Assembly (NCBI RefSeq): GCF_013912065.1
Contig: NZ_JACESA010000009.1
Span: forward strand, 1-64,000
DNA from: Brevundimonas sp.
GTDB lineage: Bacteria > Pseudomonadota > Alphaproteobacteria > Caulobacterales > Caulobacteraceae
Length of the DNA stretch: 64,000 nt
Direction: 5' to 3'
Part shown: positions 28,703 to 37,392 of the stretch, in pieces
Layout: each line of letters begins with the position of its first letter
Numbering within the stretch: the stretch's first letter is position 1
The notes under the pieces: model-generated
Database searches by the model: none
What the model was told of the DNA's origin: nothing
The model's input: only the letters and a program-made list of their open reading frames with translations
Made by a program: the position numbers and the translations under genes

Positions 28703-30471
28703 AGCCCGTCCCCCTGCACGTCCTGATATTCGGCGACCTTCTCGCCGGTGGCCGTGCGCCAGCGGTCGGCGCGGCGCTCAACGCCCAGGAAGCCGGCGAT
28801 CCGGTCGGCGATGTTGCGCACGGCGGGCGCGGCCACATAGGCGCCGGTCTTGGGATAGGTCCCCGGCTCGTCCATCAGGACGAAGATGGCGTAGCGTTTG
28901 GCGGTCAGCGGACCGTCGACCGGGAAGACGGCGGCGAAGGACCCCAGGGCGTGGCTGGGATCATACCGGCCGTTGACCAGCTTGTTGGCCGAACCCGTCT
29001 TGCCCCCGACCCGGAGGCCCGGCGCATCGGCGAAGCCGCCCGAGCCCCGGACGACATTGGCGCGCATCAGCTCCAGAACGGCGCGCGAGGTCTCCTCGGT
29101 GACGATCTGCTGCGGTTGGGCGCCCCGCGCGCCGCCGCGACGCAGCGACAGAGGCATCATCCGCCCGCCGTTGGTCAGGGCGCCCATGGCCTGAACCATC
29201 TGGGCCGGGGTGATCATGATGCCGTAGCCGAAGGACAGCGAGGCCAGGGTTGAGTTGTCCCAGCGACGCGGCAGAACCGGGCGCGCCGATTCCTTCAGCT
29301 CGATCCCGGCGGCGTCCAACAGGCCCAGACGGCGGAAATAGTCGCGCATCGTGTCCGGCCCCATCTGCACCGCCAACTGGGACGTGCCGATGTTGGACGA
29401 GTGCAGATAGACTTCCTCAAGGGTCATCACCCGGTTCTGGGCGTGGAAGTCCTTGATCTTGCGGTCGCCGATCTGGAAGGCCTCGGACGCGTCGAACAGG
29501 GTGCTCATGTCCGCCCGGCCGGTGTCGAGACCGGCGGCGACGGTGAAGGTCTTGAACACCGACCCCATTTCATAGTGGCCCGAGACGGCGCGGTTCAGCG
29601 TCGCCCCGTCCGGCGCGGCGCCGCGGTCGGCCTGGGTGAAGTTCGGCCAGCTGGCCATGCCCAGAACCTCGCCGGTCTGGACGTCGGTGACGATGCCGAC
29701 GGCGCCCTTGGCCTGGTGCTGGATCGCGGCGGCGGCCAGTTCGTTCTCGAGCACGCCCTGGACCCGCAGGTCGATGGACAGGGGGAAGGCCTCGCCCCGC
29801 TGGCCGGCCGCGCGGATTTCGGAGTCGAACGCCAGTTCGGCGCCCGATATCCCCTGCCCGCCCGTGTCGGCGTCGCCGATCAGATGCACGGCCGAGGTTC
29901 CCAGCGGATAGGCGCGCCGGTCTTCCGGTTCGAACGTCACCCCGCCCAGGGCCAGGTCGTGAACCGCCGCCTTTTCCTGCGGCGTCAGGCCGTTCAGCAC
30001 AATCAGCCGGCGTTCGCCATCCAGCACCTTGCGCAGGCGCGCGGCGGGAATGCGCGGCAGGGCGCGACGCAGCTGGCGATAGGCCAGGTCGCGATTCCAG
30101 ACCTCGGCCGGATCGAGATAGAGGCCGTAATGCACGATGTTGATGGCCAGCAGTTCGCCGTTGCGGTCGGTCAGATCGCCGCGCACCAGGGCGTTCGGGT
30201 TTCCGCCGGCCCAGCGGCCGCCGGCAGCCCCGAACAGGGCCTTGTAAGAGGCGCCGAGGGCCAGGCCGGCGAAGACGCAGGAAAAGACGATCAGGATCAG
30301 GAAAATCCGGACCCGCGTGTCCTCTTCCGGGCGCGCATCGGCGCGGGCCCGCTCGAACCCGTGCTCCAGCCGCCAGACCAGTTCCGACAGACCGCGCCAG
30401 AAGGGCGACAGCCGCCCCTGGAGGTCCACGCCGGGCGCCGGGCGGTGATAGCGATGATCCTGAACGCTCAT
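28699..30471 (-). CDS. ftsI: Septal transpeptidase FtsI (PBP3)
   Basis: This 590-residue class B penicillin-binding protein cross-links septal peptidoglycan with FtsW. A long cytoplasmic tail precedes a single transmembrane helix at about 55-77 (RIFLILIVFSCVFAGLALG). The transpeptidase motifs are SXXK in MGSVFKTFTV, SXN in SSNIGTSQLA and KTG in GGKTGSANKL. The start overlaps ftsL by four bases. Confidence 0.96.
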   Translation of the reverse strand: MSVQDHRYHRPAPGVDLQGRLSPFWRGLSELVWRLEHGFERARADARPEEDTRVRIFLILIVFSCVFAGLALGASYKALFGAAGGRWAGGNPNALVRGDLTDRNGELLAINIVHYGLYLDPAEVWNRDLAYRQLRRALPRIPAARLRKVLDGERRLIVLNGLTPQEKAAVHDLALGGVTFEPEDRRAYPLGTSAVHLIGDADTGGQGISGAELAFDSEIRAAGQRGEAFPLSIDLRVQGVLENELAAAAIQHQAKGAVGIVTDVQTGEVLGMASWPNFTQADRGAAPDGATLNRAVSGHYEMGSVFKTFTVAAGLDTGRADMSTLFDASEAFQIGDRKIKDFHAQNRVMTLEEVYLHSSNIGTSQLAVQMGPDTMRDYFRRLGLLDAAGIELKESARPVLPRRWDNSTLASLSFGYGIMITPAQMVQAMGALTNGGRMMPLSLRRGGARGAQPQQIVTEETSRAVLELMRANVVRGSGGFADAPGLRVGGKTGSANKLVNGRYDPSHALGSFAAVFPVDGPLTAKRYAIFVLMDEPGTYPKTGAYVAAPAVRNIADRIAGFLGVERRADRWRTATGEKVAEYQDVQGDGL

Positions 30472-30905
30472 TGCGCCGTCTCCGGCGCGACGGCGGCGTC
30501 TTCGGGCGCGGTCTCGACCAGCGCCGGCTGAGCGGAAACGGGGGTCGATGACGCCGGGGCAGGCTTCAGCTCGGGAAGCTGGGCTTCCTCGGCCTGGCGA
30601 TGGATCTCGACCGGACCCATGCCGATCTGGCGCGACAGGTTTTCCAGCCGCGCCGGCTGTTCCAGCCGGGCGACTTCGGCCCGCAGCAGACGGACCCGCT
30701 GGCCGTTTTCGCGGATGTCCTGTTCCAGCTGGGCGATGCGGCTGCTTTCACGCGCCGCCGCGGCCTTGGCGGCGTAAACCGAGACGATCATCACCGCGAC
30801 CAGGGCCACGCCGATGATCTCGATCCAGCGCACGCCCCGGACCTTCCAGTCGAACAGCCGCTGCAGGGCGGTGCGGGAATAGGTAAAGAAGGGCGTCGTG
30901 GTCAT
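30468..30905 (-). CDS. ftsL: Cell division protein FtsL-like
   Basis: This 145-residue bitopic protein sits at the expected FtsL position between rsmH and ftsI. It has an N-terminal cytoplasmic segment, one transmembrane helix near 28-46 ([20 protein letters not shown]) and a periplasmic coiled coil (about 50-95: [29 protein letters not shown]), followed by a Pro/Ala-rich tail longer than in E. coli. FtsL joins FtsB/FtsQ and activates FtsWI. Sequence similarity in this family is low, so position and topology carry the call. Confidence 0.88.
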   Translation of the reverse strand: MTTTPFFTYSRTALQRLFDWKVRGVRWIEIIGVALVAVMIVSVYAAKAAAARESSRIAQLEQDIRENGQRVRLLRAEVARLEQPARLENLSRQIGMGPVEIHRQAEEAQLPELKPAPASSTPVSAQPALVETAPEDAAVAPETAQ

Positions 30906-31879
30906 GCCGCCGCCCTCCCCTTTTGCGGCGCCCAGGCCGGCGCCTCGGTGCGGATCGCGGCGCGCAGCTTGGCGGAACGGGCGCGGGGATTGGCGGACCG
31001 TTCCTCGTCGCCGGCCTCGCGCGCGCCCTTGAACTGGAGCGTGAAACTGGGCTTGCGCGGGTCGATCGTGACCGGGGCATGGCGCGATCCGGCCGGCGTA
31101 TTGCCCGTCCGTTCGGTCAGGAAGGCCTTGACGATCCGGTCTTCCAGCGAATGGAAGGTGACGACCGCCAGGCGGCCGCCGGGCGCCAGGGTCGCCTCGG
31201 CCGCCTCGAGCCCGCGCTCCAGCTCGCCCAGCTCGTCGTTGACCGCGATACGCAGCGCCTGGAACACGCGTGTCGCCGGATGGATCGGCGCGCCGCGACG
31301 CCCGCCCAGAGCCTTCTCCACCGCCTCGGCCAGATCCAGGGTGCGGGTGAAGGGCTGTTCGACGCGGCGACGCAGGATGGCGGTCGCCACCCGTCCCGAC
31401 TGCCGCTCTTCGCCATACAGTTTGAAGATATGGGCCAGGGGGCCGTGGTCCCAGGTGTTGACGATGTCGGCCGCCGTCGCCCCTTCGTCAGACATGCGCA
31501 TGTCCAGCGGCCCGTCGCGCATGAAGGAGAAGCCGCGCTCGGCCTGATCCAGTTGCATCGACGAGACGCCGATGTCGAAGACGGCGCCGTCCAGCTTGGG
31601 CTTGCCGCTGTCGGCGAAGGCCTGGGCCAGACCCGAGAAGGGGGTGCGCACCAGCTGGAAACGGTCGGGGAAGTCGGCGGCGACCGCGTCGGCGTGCGGC
31701 TGGACCGTCGGGTCGCGATCCAGGCCGATGACCTGGGCGCCGCTCGCCAGGATGGCGCGGGTATAGCCGCCGGCGCCGAAGGTGGCGTCGATCATCACAT
31801 CGCCGGGACCAGGCGCCAGGGCCTCGATCACCTCGGCCAGCAGAACGGGGGCGTGGGGATTGTCGGCGCGAGGGGTCAC
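30902..31879 (-). CDS. rsmH: 16S rRNA m4C1402 methyltransferase RsmH
   Basis: This 325-residue AdoMet enzyme (MraW) N4-methylates C1402 of 16S r[16 protein letters not shown], the AdoMet loop [15 protein letters not shown] and the later [19 protein letters not shown] are canonical. The GTG at 31879 was chosen: it overlaps the mraZ stop (GTGA at 31876-31879) and gives the family-standard N-terminus; longer in-frame versions run into mraZ. It is coupled to ftsL downstream. Confidence 0.95.
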   Translation of the reverse strand: MTPRADNPHAPVLLAEVIEALAPGPGDVMIDATFGAGGYTRAILASGAQVIGLDRDPTVQPHADAVAADFPDRFQLVRTPFSGLAQAFADSGKPKLDGAVFDIGVSSMQLDQAERGFSFMRDGPLDMRMSDEGATAADIVNTWDHGPLAHIFKLYGEERQSGRVATAILRRRVEQPFTRTLDLAEAVEKALGGRRGAPIHPATRVFQALRIAVNDELGELERGLEAAEATLAPGGRLAVVTFHSLEDRIVKAFLTERTGNTPAGSRHAPVTIDPRKPSFTLQFKGAREAGDEERSANPRARSAKLRAAIRTEAPAWAPQKGRAAA

Positions 31880-32352
31880 GATCCGCCCCCCGCCAGCTTC
31901 ATCTGGGCCGCCAGTTTCAGGGCGCCGATCTGGGCCATGCCGGCCTTGGCCAGGGCGCGCTGTTCGGCGCGGCGGGCCGCCCATTTCTCGCGCGACCAGA
32001 TCTGGAACCGGTCGTTCAGGCCGACGATGACGACCGTGTCCTCCAGCCCAGCCTCGGCGCACAGGGCTTCGGGCAGGGTGATACGGCCGCCGGAATCATA
32101 GGCCAGACGGACTTGCTCGCCCATCACCTGCCACTCCAGGGCCGAGCGTTCCTCCGAGCCGAACGGCAGGGATTCGATCATCTCGGCATAGACGGCGAAC
32201 AGGCGGTCGCCGCCCGCTTCCAGACAGTCCGCCTCGATGGAGGGAAAGATGAACACGCCGCCGGCGGCGCCGTTTTCGGTCGTGCGGAAATCGTTCGGGA
32301 TCAGGAGACGGCGCTTGCCGTCCAGCTGCTTCTCGTAGGTCGAGAGAAACAC
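31876..32352 (-). CDS. mraZ: Transcriptional regulator MraZ
   Basis: This 158-residue protein has two AbrB-like half-domains, each with the expected core ([16 protein letters not shown] near the N-terminus, [14 protein letters not shown] in the second half). MraZ proteins form ring-shaped oligomers and bind direct repeats in front of their own dcw operon. The start is GTG at 32352 (FLSTYEKQ follows). It is first in the dcw cluster and faces a leader with four TGGG repeats at 10-bp spacing. Confidence 0.94.
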   Translation of the reverse strand: MFLSTYEKQLDGKRRLLIPNDFRTTENGAAGGVFIFPSIEADCLEAGGDRLFAVYAEMIESLPFGSEERSALEWQVMGEQVRLAYDSGGRITLPEALCAEAGLEDTVVIVGLNDRFQIWSREKWAARRAEQRALAKAGMAQIGALKLAAQMKLAGGGS

Positions 32353-32681
32353 GCCCTGCCCATCGAGCCGTTCGGCCCGCCCCTGATTGCCTGACGAACG
32401 CCCGCCGCGCCCGCCTTAAGCCCCAACTGAAGAATGGGATAGCATGGGATCAGATGGGTCTCAATGGGATCGGTAACGATACTTAACCATATCTTGCTGT
32501 GTGGCGGCCCCGATCACGCCAGCGATAAACAGAACATACAAGGAACACGCAAAGTATTCACAGCCTGTGGAGGAGACTAACTCGCTTCGTTCGGACAACA
32601 GGTTAACGGTCAGGGCGATGTGGACGCCCAGACGGACTATCCGAACACGGGGATAAAAGGCGCACGAGGCTGCGTAACCGT
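32353..32681. other. Non-coding mraZ leader region
   Basis: This stretch of about 330 bp holds the MraZ boxes and CtrA-like site described separately and is visibly less GC-rich around 32430-32600. I see no gene in it. A second TTAAC occurs near 32603. The dcw operon promoter itself should lie here on the minus strand, but no clear -35/-10 pair stood out. Confidence 0.6.
32436..32492. promoter_or_regulatory. MraZ-box repeats and CtrA-like half-site upstream of mraZ
   Basis: ATGGG occurs at 32436, 32446, 32456 and 32466, exactly 10 bp apart, giving four TGGG(A/T) boxes with 5-bp spacers on the plus strand, 84-118 bp upstream of the mraZ start. The E. coli MraZ operator is likewise TGGGN repeats with 5-bp spacers. 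Further upstream, TTAACCAT (32485-32492) equals the strong half of a CtrA box. The leader therefore looks like a site for autoregulation by MraZ and possibly cell-cycle control by CtrA. Confidence 0.75.
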
Positions 32682-32776
32682 CGGCCTCAACCAGCGCGAA
32701 GCGCGGCAGGCCCCGGCCTCAAGCAGCGCGAAGCGCGGCAGGCCCCGGCCTCAAGCAGCGCGAGGCGCGATAGGCC
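32682..32776. repeat. Three 32-bp tandem repeats
   Basis: CGGCCTCAA(C/G)CAGCGCG begins each unit at 32682, 32714 and 32746, a period of exactly 32 bp; the first two copies differ by one base and the last is slightly degraded. Each unit includes GCGC-GAA-GCGC, which can form a small hairpin. The array ends about 10 bp beyond the rnpB 3' end, on its downstream side. No spacers separate the copies. Confidence 0.85.
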
Positions 32777-32784
32777 AAAAAAGA

Positions 32785-33166
32785 GAATGCCAGACGGCCT
32801 GTAAGCCGGGTTTTGTTCCGCTCCGGAGAGCGGCGACGATCATTCCTCTGGACCGTCCATTGCTGAACGGTTCTCGCGACCTACCCGGACATCTGAGGCG
32901 GTGAGCCCCGCGAGGCGAACCCCGCGCGATGTCCCTATTTGGTCTTGCTCCAGGCGGGGCTTGCCATGCCGTCCCTGTTGCCAGGCACGCGGTGGGCTCT
33001 TACCCCACCCTTTCACCCTTACCGGTCTCGCGAGGCCGGAGGTTTGCTTTCTGTGGCGCTATCCCTCGGGTCGCCCCGGGCGGAAGTTATCCGCCGCCTT
33101 TTCACCGTGGAGCCCGGACTTTCCTCGACGGACGCGAAGTCCGCCGCGACCGCCCAGCCGTCTGGC
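32785..33166 (-). ncRNA. rnpB: RNase P RNA (class A)
   Basis: This is the catalytic RNA that matures tRNA 5' ends. Read on the minus strand, the 5' strand of P1 GCCAGACGGC (33166-33157) pairs perfectly with GCCGTCTGGC at the 3' end (32798-32789). After the 5' region comes the invariant GAGGAAAGTCCGGGCTCC and, further on, GGATAACTTCCG. The 3' part has GAACAAAACCCGGCTTACAG. A run of six T follows P1. The length, about 380 nt, is normal for alphaproteobacteria. Short open frames crossing this region are not genes. Confidence 0.95.
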
Positions 33167-33172
33167 GCGCGC

Positions 33173-33201
33173 TAGATGCGCCGCCGCGCCTCGCAGGTCA
33201 A
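33173..33201 (-). promoter_or_regulatory. rnpB promoter
   Basis: On the minus strand, TTGACC (33196-33201) is followed after 17 bp by CATCTA (33173-33178). The expected start is at about 33166, which is the first base of the P1 stem of RNase P RNA. The agreement between promoter spacing and RNA end supports the call, although the -10 box is weak. Confidence 0.55.
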
Positions 33202-33243
33202 CCGACGGATGCCCTGACGGCCGAAATGGGATAGGATCGCCGC

Positions 33244-33435
33244 ATGGCCTCCGTCGTTCCGACACCGCATGAGAACCCCGAAACGCCGGTCGAGCGCGAG
33301 GCGCGACTGGCGCGTGGTCGCGCATTCATAGCCGAAGGCCTGGCCGACATCGCCGCCGGGCGGTTCATCGAAGGCGAAGAGGCGGTGCGGTGGCTCGAAG
33401 CCGAGATCGCGGAAGCCGAGGACGCGTCACGCTGA
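33244..33435 (+). CDS. ParD-like antitoxin
   Basis: This 63-residue acidic helical protein is predicted to neutralise the toxin encoded next to it. The sequence ARGRAFIAEGLADIAAGRFIEGEEAVRWLEAEI resembles the C-terminal toxin-binding half of short ParD/CopG-like antitoxins (pattern IAAGRF-x-EGEEA). The N-terminus is short, so a full ribbon-helix-helix is not obvious. AGGA lies seven bases before the ATG. The stop codon is immediately followed by the toxin ATG (TGAATG). Confidence 0.8.
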   Translation: MASVVPTPHENPETPVEREARLARGRAFIAEGLADIAAGRFIEGEEAVRWLEAEIAEAEDASR

Positions 33436-33729
33436 ATGGCGCGGCGATATGTTCTGAGGATCGCGGAACGCGCCCGCCAGGACATTAATGAGGCCAAGGC
33501 CTGGCTGACACAGCCTGGAAGCGGACCCCGCGGTCAGGCGCGCTATGCGAAACTCAATCAGGCTCTCCTTGACCTGCGCGAAACGCCGTTGCGCTGGCCC
33601 AAGGGCGACTATGATGCGCGTGAGCGTCCCATCGAAGGCTATCGCATCTTCTACACTGTGGACGAAGCGGCGGGCCGTATCGTCGTGATCCGCCTCTACG
33701 GCCCTTACCAGGACCGTGCCGGCCTCTAG
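33436..33729 (+). CDS. ParE/RelE-family toxin
   Basis: This 97-residue toxin of the ParE/RelE superfamily has the N-terminal helix RIAERARQDINEAKAWL, a middle LDLRETPLRWPKGDY and the C-terminal strand pattern YRIFYTVDEAAGRIVVIRLYG, which follow the fold. ParE members poison gyrase and RelE members cut mRNA; which applies here cannot be told. It follows its antitoxin without spacing. Its end overlaps the convergent amidase gene by four bases. Confidence 0.88.
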   Translation: MARRYVLRIAERARQDINEAKAWLTQPGSGPRGQARYAKLNQALLDLRETPLRWPKGDYDARERPIEGYRIFYTVDEAAGRIVVIRLYGPYQDRAGL

Positions 33730-34487
33730 TCCAGCACGCCCGTGACGCTTTCGACGCTGGCCAGTTGCAGCAGACCGACCAGGCGGGCGCGGGTCTCGCC
33801 GTCGGCGACGCCGTCGATGCGGTCGGGGCGCCAGTGGCGCTGGAAGGCGCGGACCGTGGTCTCGGTCTCGGCGTCATAGTCGCCGCCGGGCGTCAGGCCG
33901 TAGCCCAGCCGGTGCAGGCCGGCGCGCAGCACCACGACGCCGATCCCCTGATCGCCCCTCTGCAACAGGCCGCCCAGGGCCTTGATCCGCTCGGCCGCGG
34001 GTTCGAACCACAGTCCGTGCCCGGCCTGGGCCAGCCGCTTCCACGAAAACAGTTCGCCGGGGTCGGTCTTGCGGTCGGGGGCCAGGTCGGAATGGGCGAT
34101 GATGCGGTTGTCGGGAATGGTCCAGCGTTCGCGGATATCGCCGACCAGGGCGATCACCGCCTCGACCTGGGCCTCGGGAAAGGGGCGATAGCCGAACTCA
34201 TGGCCCGGATTGACGACCTCTATGCCGATCGAAGCGGCGTTGCAGTCGGTCTCGCCGCGCCAGACGCCCGCCCCCGCGTGCCAGGCGCGGCGTTCCTCGG
34301 GCACGAGTTGGAAGATGCGGCCGTCTTCCTCGACCATGTAATGGGCCGAGACCTTGGCCTGGGGGTCGCGCAGCCGCGCCAGGGCCGCCTCGCCCGTCTC
34401 CATGCCGGTATAGTGCAGCACCAGCATGTCGGGCGGCGCGCGGCGCGTGTCGAAGTTCGGCGAGGGCGCCGGGATCAGGTCGATCAT
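33726..34487 (-). CDS. AmpD-like N-acetylmuramoyl-L-alanine amidase
   Basis: This 253-residue amidase-2 enzyme cuts between N-acetylmuramic acid and L-alanine. Zinc-ligand regions are visible in MLVLHYTGMETG (N-terminal His), RRAWHAGAG and IIAHSDLAPDRKTDPGELF, the last matching the AmpD C-terminal motif. A peptidoglycan-binding type 1 domain occupies about 170-245 (LRAGLHRLGYGL...VRAFQRHWRPDRIDG). There is no signal peptide, so cytoplasmic muropeptide recycling is likely. Confidence 0.93.
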   Translation of the reverse strand: MIDLIPAPSPNFDTRRAPPDMLVLHYTGMETGEAALARLRDPQAKVSAHYMVEEDGRIFQLVPEERRAWHAGAGVWRGETDCNAASIGIEVVNPGHEFGYRPFPEAQVEAVIALVGDIRERWTIPDNRIIAHSDLAPDRKTDPGELFSWKRLAQAGHGLWFEPAAERIKALGGLLQRGDQGIGVVVLRAGLHRLGYGLTPGGDYDAETETTVRAFQRHWRPDRIDGVADGETRARLVGLLQLASVESVTGVLD

Positions 34488-34506
34488 GTCGTCGGGGCTT
34501 GGGGCC

Positions 34507-34830
34507 TCAGCGCCCCTTGCGCTCCCAGCCGTAGGCGACCCAGGTCCCGTCCACCTTGCGGGCCTCGATCACGTCGGGATCACCGGCGCGGCGACGCGGC
34601 GCCAGGTTGCGGCGCGTCCGCATGGCCAGGCCGGCCAGAAAGACCAGGATCCCGGCGAACAGGGCGATGACCGCCACGGCGGCGGCGGTGAAGACGGCCA
34701 GGACCGCGCCCACGGCCATGGCGGCGATGGCGGCGATCATGCCGGCGAGCCACATCACCGAGGCGACGAGGCCGTTGGGCCGGCGGCGTGCGGCGAAACC
34801 GACGGTGGCGAGACGTTCAGACTGGAACAT
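34507..34830 (-). CDS. Small membrane protein of unknown function
   Basis: This 107-residue protein has two closely spaced hydrophobic helices at about 24-45 and 46-70, rich in Ala/Val. A basic loop (RTRRNLAPRRRAGDPD) and a soluble tail (VIEARKVDGTWVAYGWERKGR) follow. I do not recognise a family. It lies 19 bp upstream of the amidase gene on the same strand and may be in its operon. Confidence 0.75.
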   Translation of the reverse strand: MFQSERLATVGFAARRRPNGLVASVMWLAGMIAAIAAMAVGAVLAVFTAAAVAVIALFAGILVFLAGLAMRTRRNLAPRRRAGDPDVIEARKVDGTWVAYGWERKGR

Positions 34831-34968
34831 GGGTCATCCTTTCAGGCGTCCCGAGGAACGCCCATCCCCCAATGTCGGTCCATCGGGCCTCGCGGTCAAT
34901 GGATCGCCCCCTCACGGCTCCGTGCGATGGATCGTCGCGTCCCCGTGCGCGGCCCTCGGCTCGGCCGC

Positions 34969-36750
34969 TCAGAAGATCGGCTGATCGGCCAGGACCACCG
35001 CGCCCTCGCTGCGCATCCGTTCGCCCTCGATGCGACGCATGACCGCCTGGGCCTGCGGATCGGCCATGACGCCGCCCAACATGACCAGGGCCTGGGCCGC
35101 CTCGCTCTGAACGCCGAACATGTCGGCCAAGGCTTCCCAAGGCGACTTCTGCTTGGGGAAATGCTTGAAGCGGACGGATTCGTCAGCCGGGATCTTGGCC
35201 AGGGCCTTGGCCTTGGCCACCGCCTCCGTCACGCCGCCCAGCTGGTCGACCAGGCCCAGCGGCAGAGCCTGGGCCCCGGTCCAGACCCGGCCCTTGGCGA
35301 TCTCGCGCACCCGCGCCGGCTCCAGCTTGCGGCCCGTGGCCACCCGCGTGATGAAGTCGTCGTAGATCCGGTCCATCGAACCGGCGAAGGCGGCGCGCTG
35401 GCTGTTGGTGAAGGGCTGGGTCGGCGAGAAGGCGTCGGCGTAGGAGCCGCCGACGGTCAGTTCGCGCATGTCGACGCCGAACCGGCCCAGGGCGTCGGCC
35501 AGGACGAACTTGCCGCCGAACACGCCGATCGAGCCGGTCAGGGTCGAGGGCTGGGCCACGATCCAGTCGGCTTCAGAACTGATCCAGTAACCGCCCGAGG
35601 CGGCGTAGGACCCCATGGAGACCACCACAGGCTTGCCCGCCGCCCGCGCCGCGCGCACGGCGGCCAGGATCTGCTCCGAGGCTTCCGGCGAGCCGCCCGG
35701 CGACGAGACGCGGAAGACGATGGCCTTCACGCTCTTGTCCTTGATGGCGTCATAGATGGCCTCGGCCGTGTCGTCCGAATGGATCGACGATCCGCCGCCG
35801 AAGCCGCCGCTTCCGCCCCGTCCCGTGACGATGGCGCCCTCGCCGCCGACAATCGCGATGGCGTTGCGGCCCGAGCCGGTCCGTTCGCCCTTGTCCGAGG
35901 CGTACTGGCTGAATTCGACGATCTCGGCGCCGTTGCCGGCGCGACGCTTGATCTCGGCCTCGGCCTCCTCGACCTGACCGATCTTGTCGATCAGCTTGTT
36001 GGACAGGGCCTGTTCCGCCGAATAGGGGCCGGCCTCGATCACCGTCTTCAGCGCCGCCGGCGTCGTCTTTCGGTCCTGGGCCGCATTGGCCAGGGCGCTG
36101 TCATAGATGGAGGTCATCCAGGCGGTCATGGCCTCGCGGTGCGGGCCGGTATAATCGCTCTGGGTGTATTCGTTGACGGCGTTCTTGTATTCGTAGCGCT
36201 GCTCGAAATCAGCGCGCACGCCGTACTTCTCGAACGCCCGGCCCAGGAACAGGCTGTCGGCCGAGAAGCCCGTCGCCTGGAAGGCGGCCGTATTCTGCAT
36301 CCACAGTTCCGAGGCTGAGGCCCCGACCATATAGGTGGACATGACCGCGCCCACCGGGGCGAAGCCCTGGCTGTGAGCGATCACCGTCTTGCCCGAGGCG
36401 CGGAAGCGACGGACCGCCTGGCGCAGTTCGTCGGCCGTCGCGGGCGTCATGCCGCTTTCCGGCAGACGGATCAGCAGGGCCTTGACGCTGGCGTCGCCCT
36501 CGGCCTGGGCCAAACCGTCCACCACCTGTGTCGCCGACAAGCCGGAGCCGCCGAAGGCCGCGAACGGATTGGTGGAGGGTTGATCGCTGATCCCCTCGCG
36601 CAGGTCCAGTTCCAGCACCGCATTGGCGGGCGTAGCCGGCTTGGACGAGCTTCCCGCGATCGCGACGGTCAGCAGCACCACCGGAATGACGACGACGAAC
36701 AGGATCAGTCCGGTGAAGACACCCAGAACCGTCAGGAAGAATTGCTTCAT
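34969..36750 (-). CDS. sppA: Signal peptide peptidase SppA (67K type)
   Basis: This 593-residue membrane-anchored serine/lysine protease degrades cleaved signal peptides. An N-terminal transmembrane segment (FLTVLGVFTGLILFVVVIPVVLL) is followed by two homologous S49 domains. The first half contributes the lysine region (EKYGVRADFEQRYEYKNAVNEY), and the second has the serine in VVVSMGSYAASGGYWISSEAD. The tandem-domain length matches E. coli SppA. It is divergent from panD across 213 bp in which I see no gene. Confidence 0.94.
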   Translation of the reverse strand: MKQFFLTVLGVFTGLILFVVVIPVVLLTVAIAGSSSKPATPANAVLELDLREGISDQPSTNPFAAFGGSGLSATQVVDGLAQAEGDASVKALLIRLPESGMTPATADELRQAVRRFRASGKTVIAHSQGFAPVGAVMSTYMVGASASELWMQNTAAFQATGFSADSLFLGRAFEKYGVRADFEQRYEYKNAVNEYTQSDYTGPHREAMTAWMTSIYDSALANAAQDRKTTPAALKTVIEAGPYSAEQALSNKLIDKIGQVEEAEAEIKRRAGNGAEIVEFSQYASDKGERTGSGRNAIAIVGGEGAIVTGRGGSGGFGGGSSIHSDDTAEAIYDAIKDKSVKAIVFRVSSPGGSPEASEQILAAVRAARAAGKPVVVSMGSYAASGGYWISSEADWIVAQPSTLTGSIGVFGGKFVLADALGRFGVDMRELTVGGSYADAFSPTQPFTNSQRAAFAGSMDRIYDDFITRVATGRKLEPARVREIAKGRVWTGAQALPLGLVDQLGGVTEAVAKAKALAKIPADESVRFKHFPKQKSPWEALADMFGVQSEAAQALVMLGGVMADPQAQAVMRRIEGERMRSEGAVVLADQPIF

Positions 36751-36963
36751 GGGAGAAGGCGCGCTCGCAAGGGCCGAAATGGCTCGGGTTTCACCATAGG
36801 GCCGGAACGGTCTCCGTCAAATGAACGTCCCGCAACGTAGGCGCGCCCCCTTCTGCATATTGCGACGCGGCGCCGCGATTGATGCCGAGGGCGGAAATCC
36901 CTATATGAGCCGCCTGCGAGCGGGGGCCTGTCGCCCGCGCCCTATCTATTCGGAGACCTCCCC

Positions 36964-37320
36964 ATGCTGGTCACCCTGATGAAGTCCAAGCTGCACCGCG
37001 CCACGGTGACCCAGGCCGACCTCGACTACGAGGGTTCGATCGCCATCGACATGGACCTGCTGGACGCCGCAGGCATCTATCCGCACGAACAGGTCGATGT
37101 GCTGAACATCACCAACGGCGCGCGCTTCACCACCTACGCCATCGAGGCCCCGCGCGGCTCCCGGGTCATCGGCGTCAACGGCGCCGCCGCCCGTCTGGTC
37201 CAGAAAAACGACAAGGTGATCGTCGTCACCTATGGCCAGATGCCCGAAGAAGAAGCCCGCCAGTGGAACCCCAATGTCGTCCTGCTGGACGACGCCAACG
37301 AGATCAAGCGCGCGGCCTGA
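36964..37320 (+). CDS. panD: Aspartate 1-decarboxylase
   Basis: This 118-residue pyruvoyl enzyme makes beta-alanine for pantothenate and coenzyme A. The self-cleavage site is Gly24-Ser25 in DYEGSIAID, which yields the pyruvoyl group on the alpha chain. [22 protein letters not shown] and [16 protein letters not shown] are family-typical. GGAG lies before the ATG. A strong terminator follows 24 bp after the stop codon, so the gene is probably monocistronic. Confidence 0.96.
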   Translation: MLVTLMKSKLHRATVTQADLDYEGSIAIDMDLLDAAGIYPHEQVDVLNITNGARFTTYAIEAPRGSRVIGVNGAAARLVQKNDKVIVVTYGQMPEEEARQWNPNVVLLDDANEIKRAA

Positions 37321-37344
37321 ACCGCCGATCCGCCCATCCAGACA

Positions 37345-37375
37345 AAAGGCCCGCCGGAAACGGCGGGCCTTTCTT
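37345..37375. terminator. Bidirectional intrinsic terminator
   Basis: AAAGGCCCGCCG (37345-37356), loop GAAA and CGGCGGGCCTTT (37361-37372) form a 12-bp perfect stem with a T-rich tail on both strands. It lies between the convergent panD and SIMPL genes and should end both transcripts. Confidence 0.9.
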
Positions 37376-37392
37376 CATTCCGGCTCCGCCGA

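Noticed and set aside
32682-32776. CRISPR-like array
   Set aside because: The 32-bp units are contiguous with no unique spacers, and no cas genes are seen.
32620-33272. Several short open frames on both strands
   Set aside because: They overlap the tandem repeats and the RNase P RNA, whose conserved core and paired ends explain the sequence.
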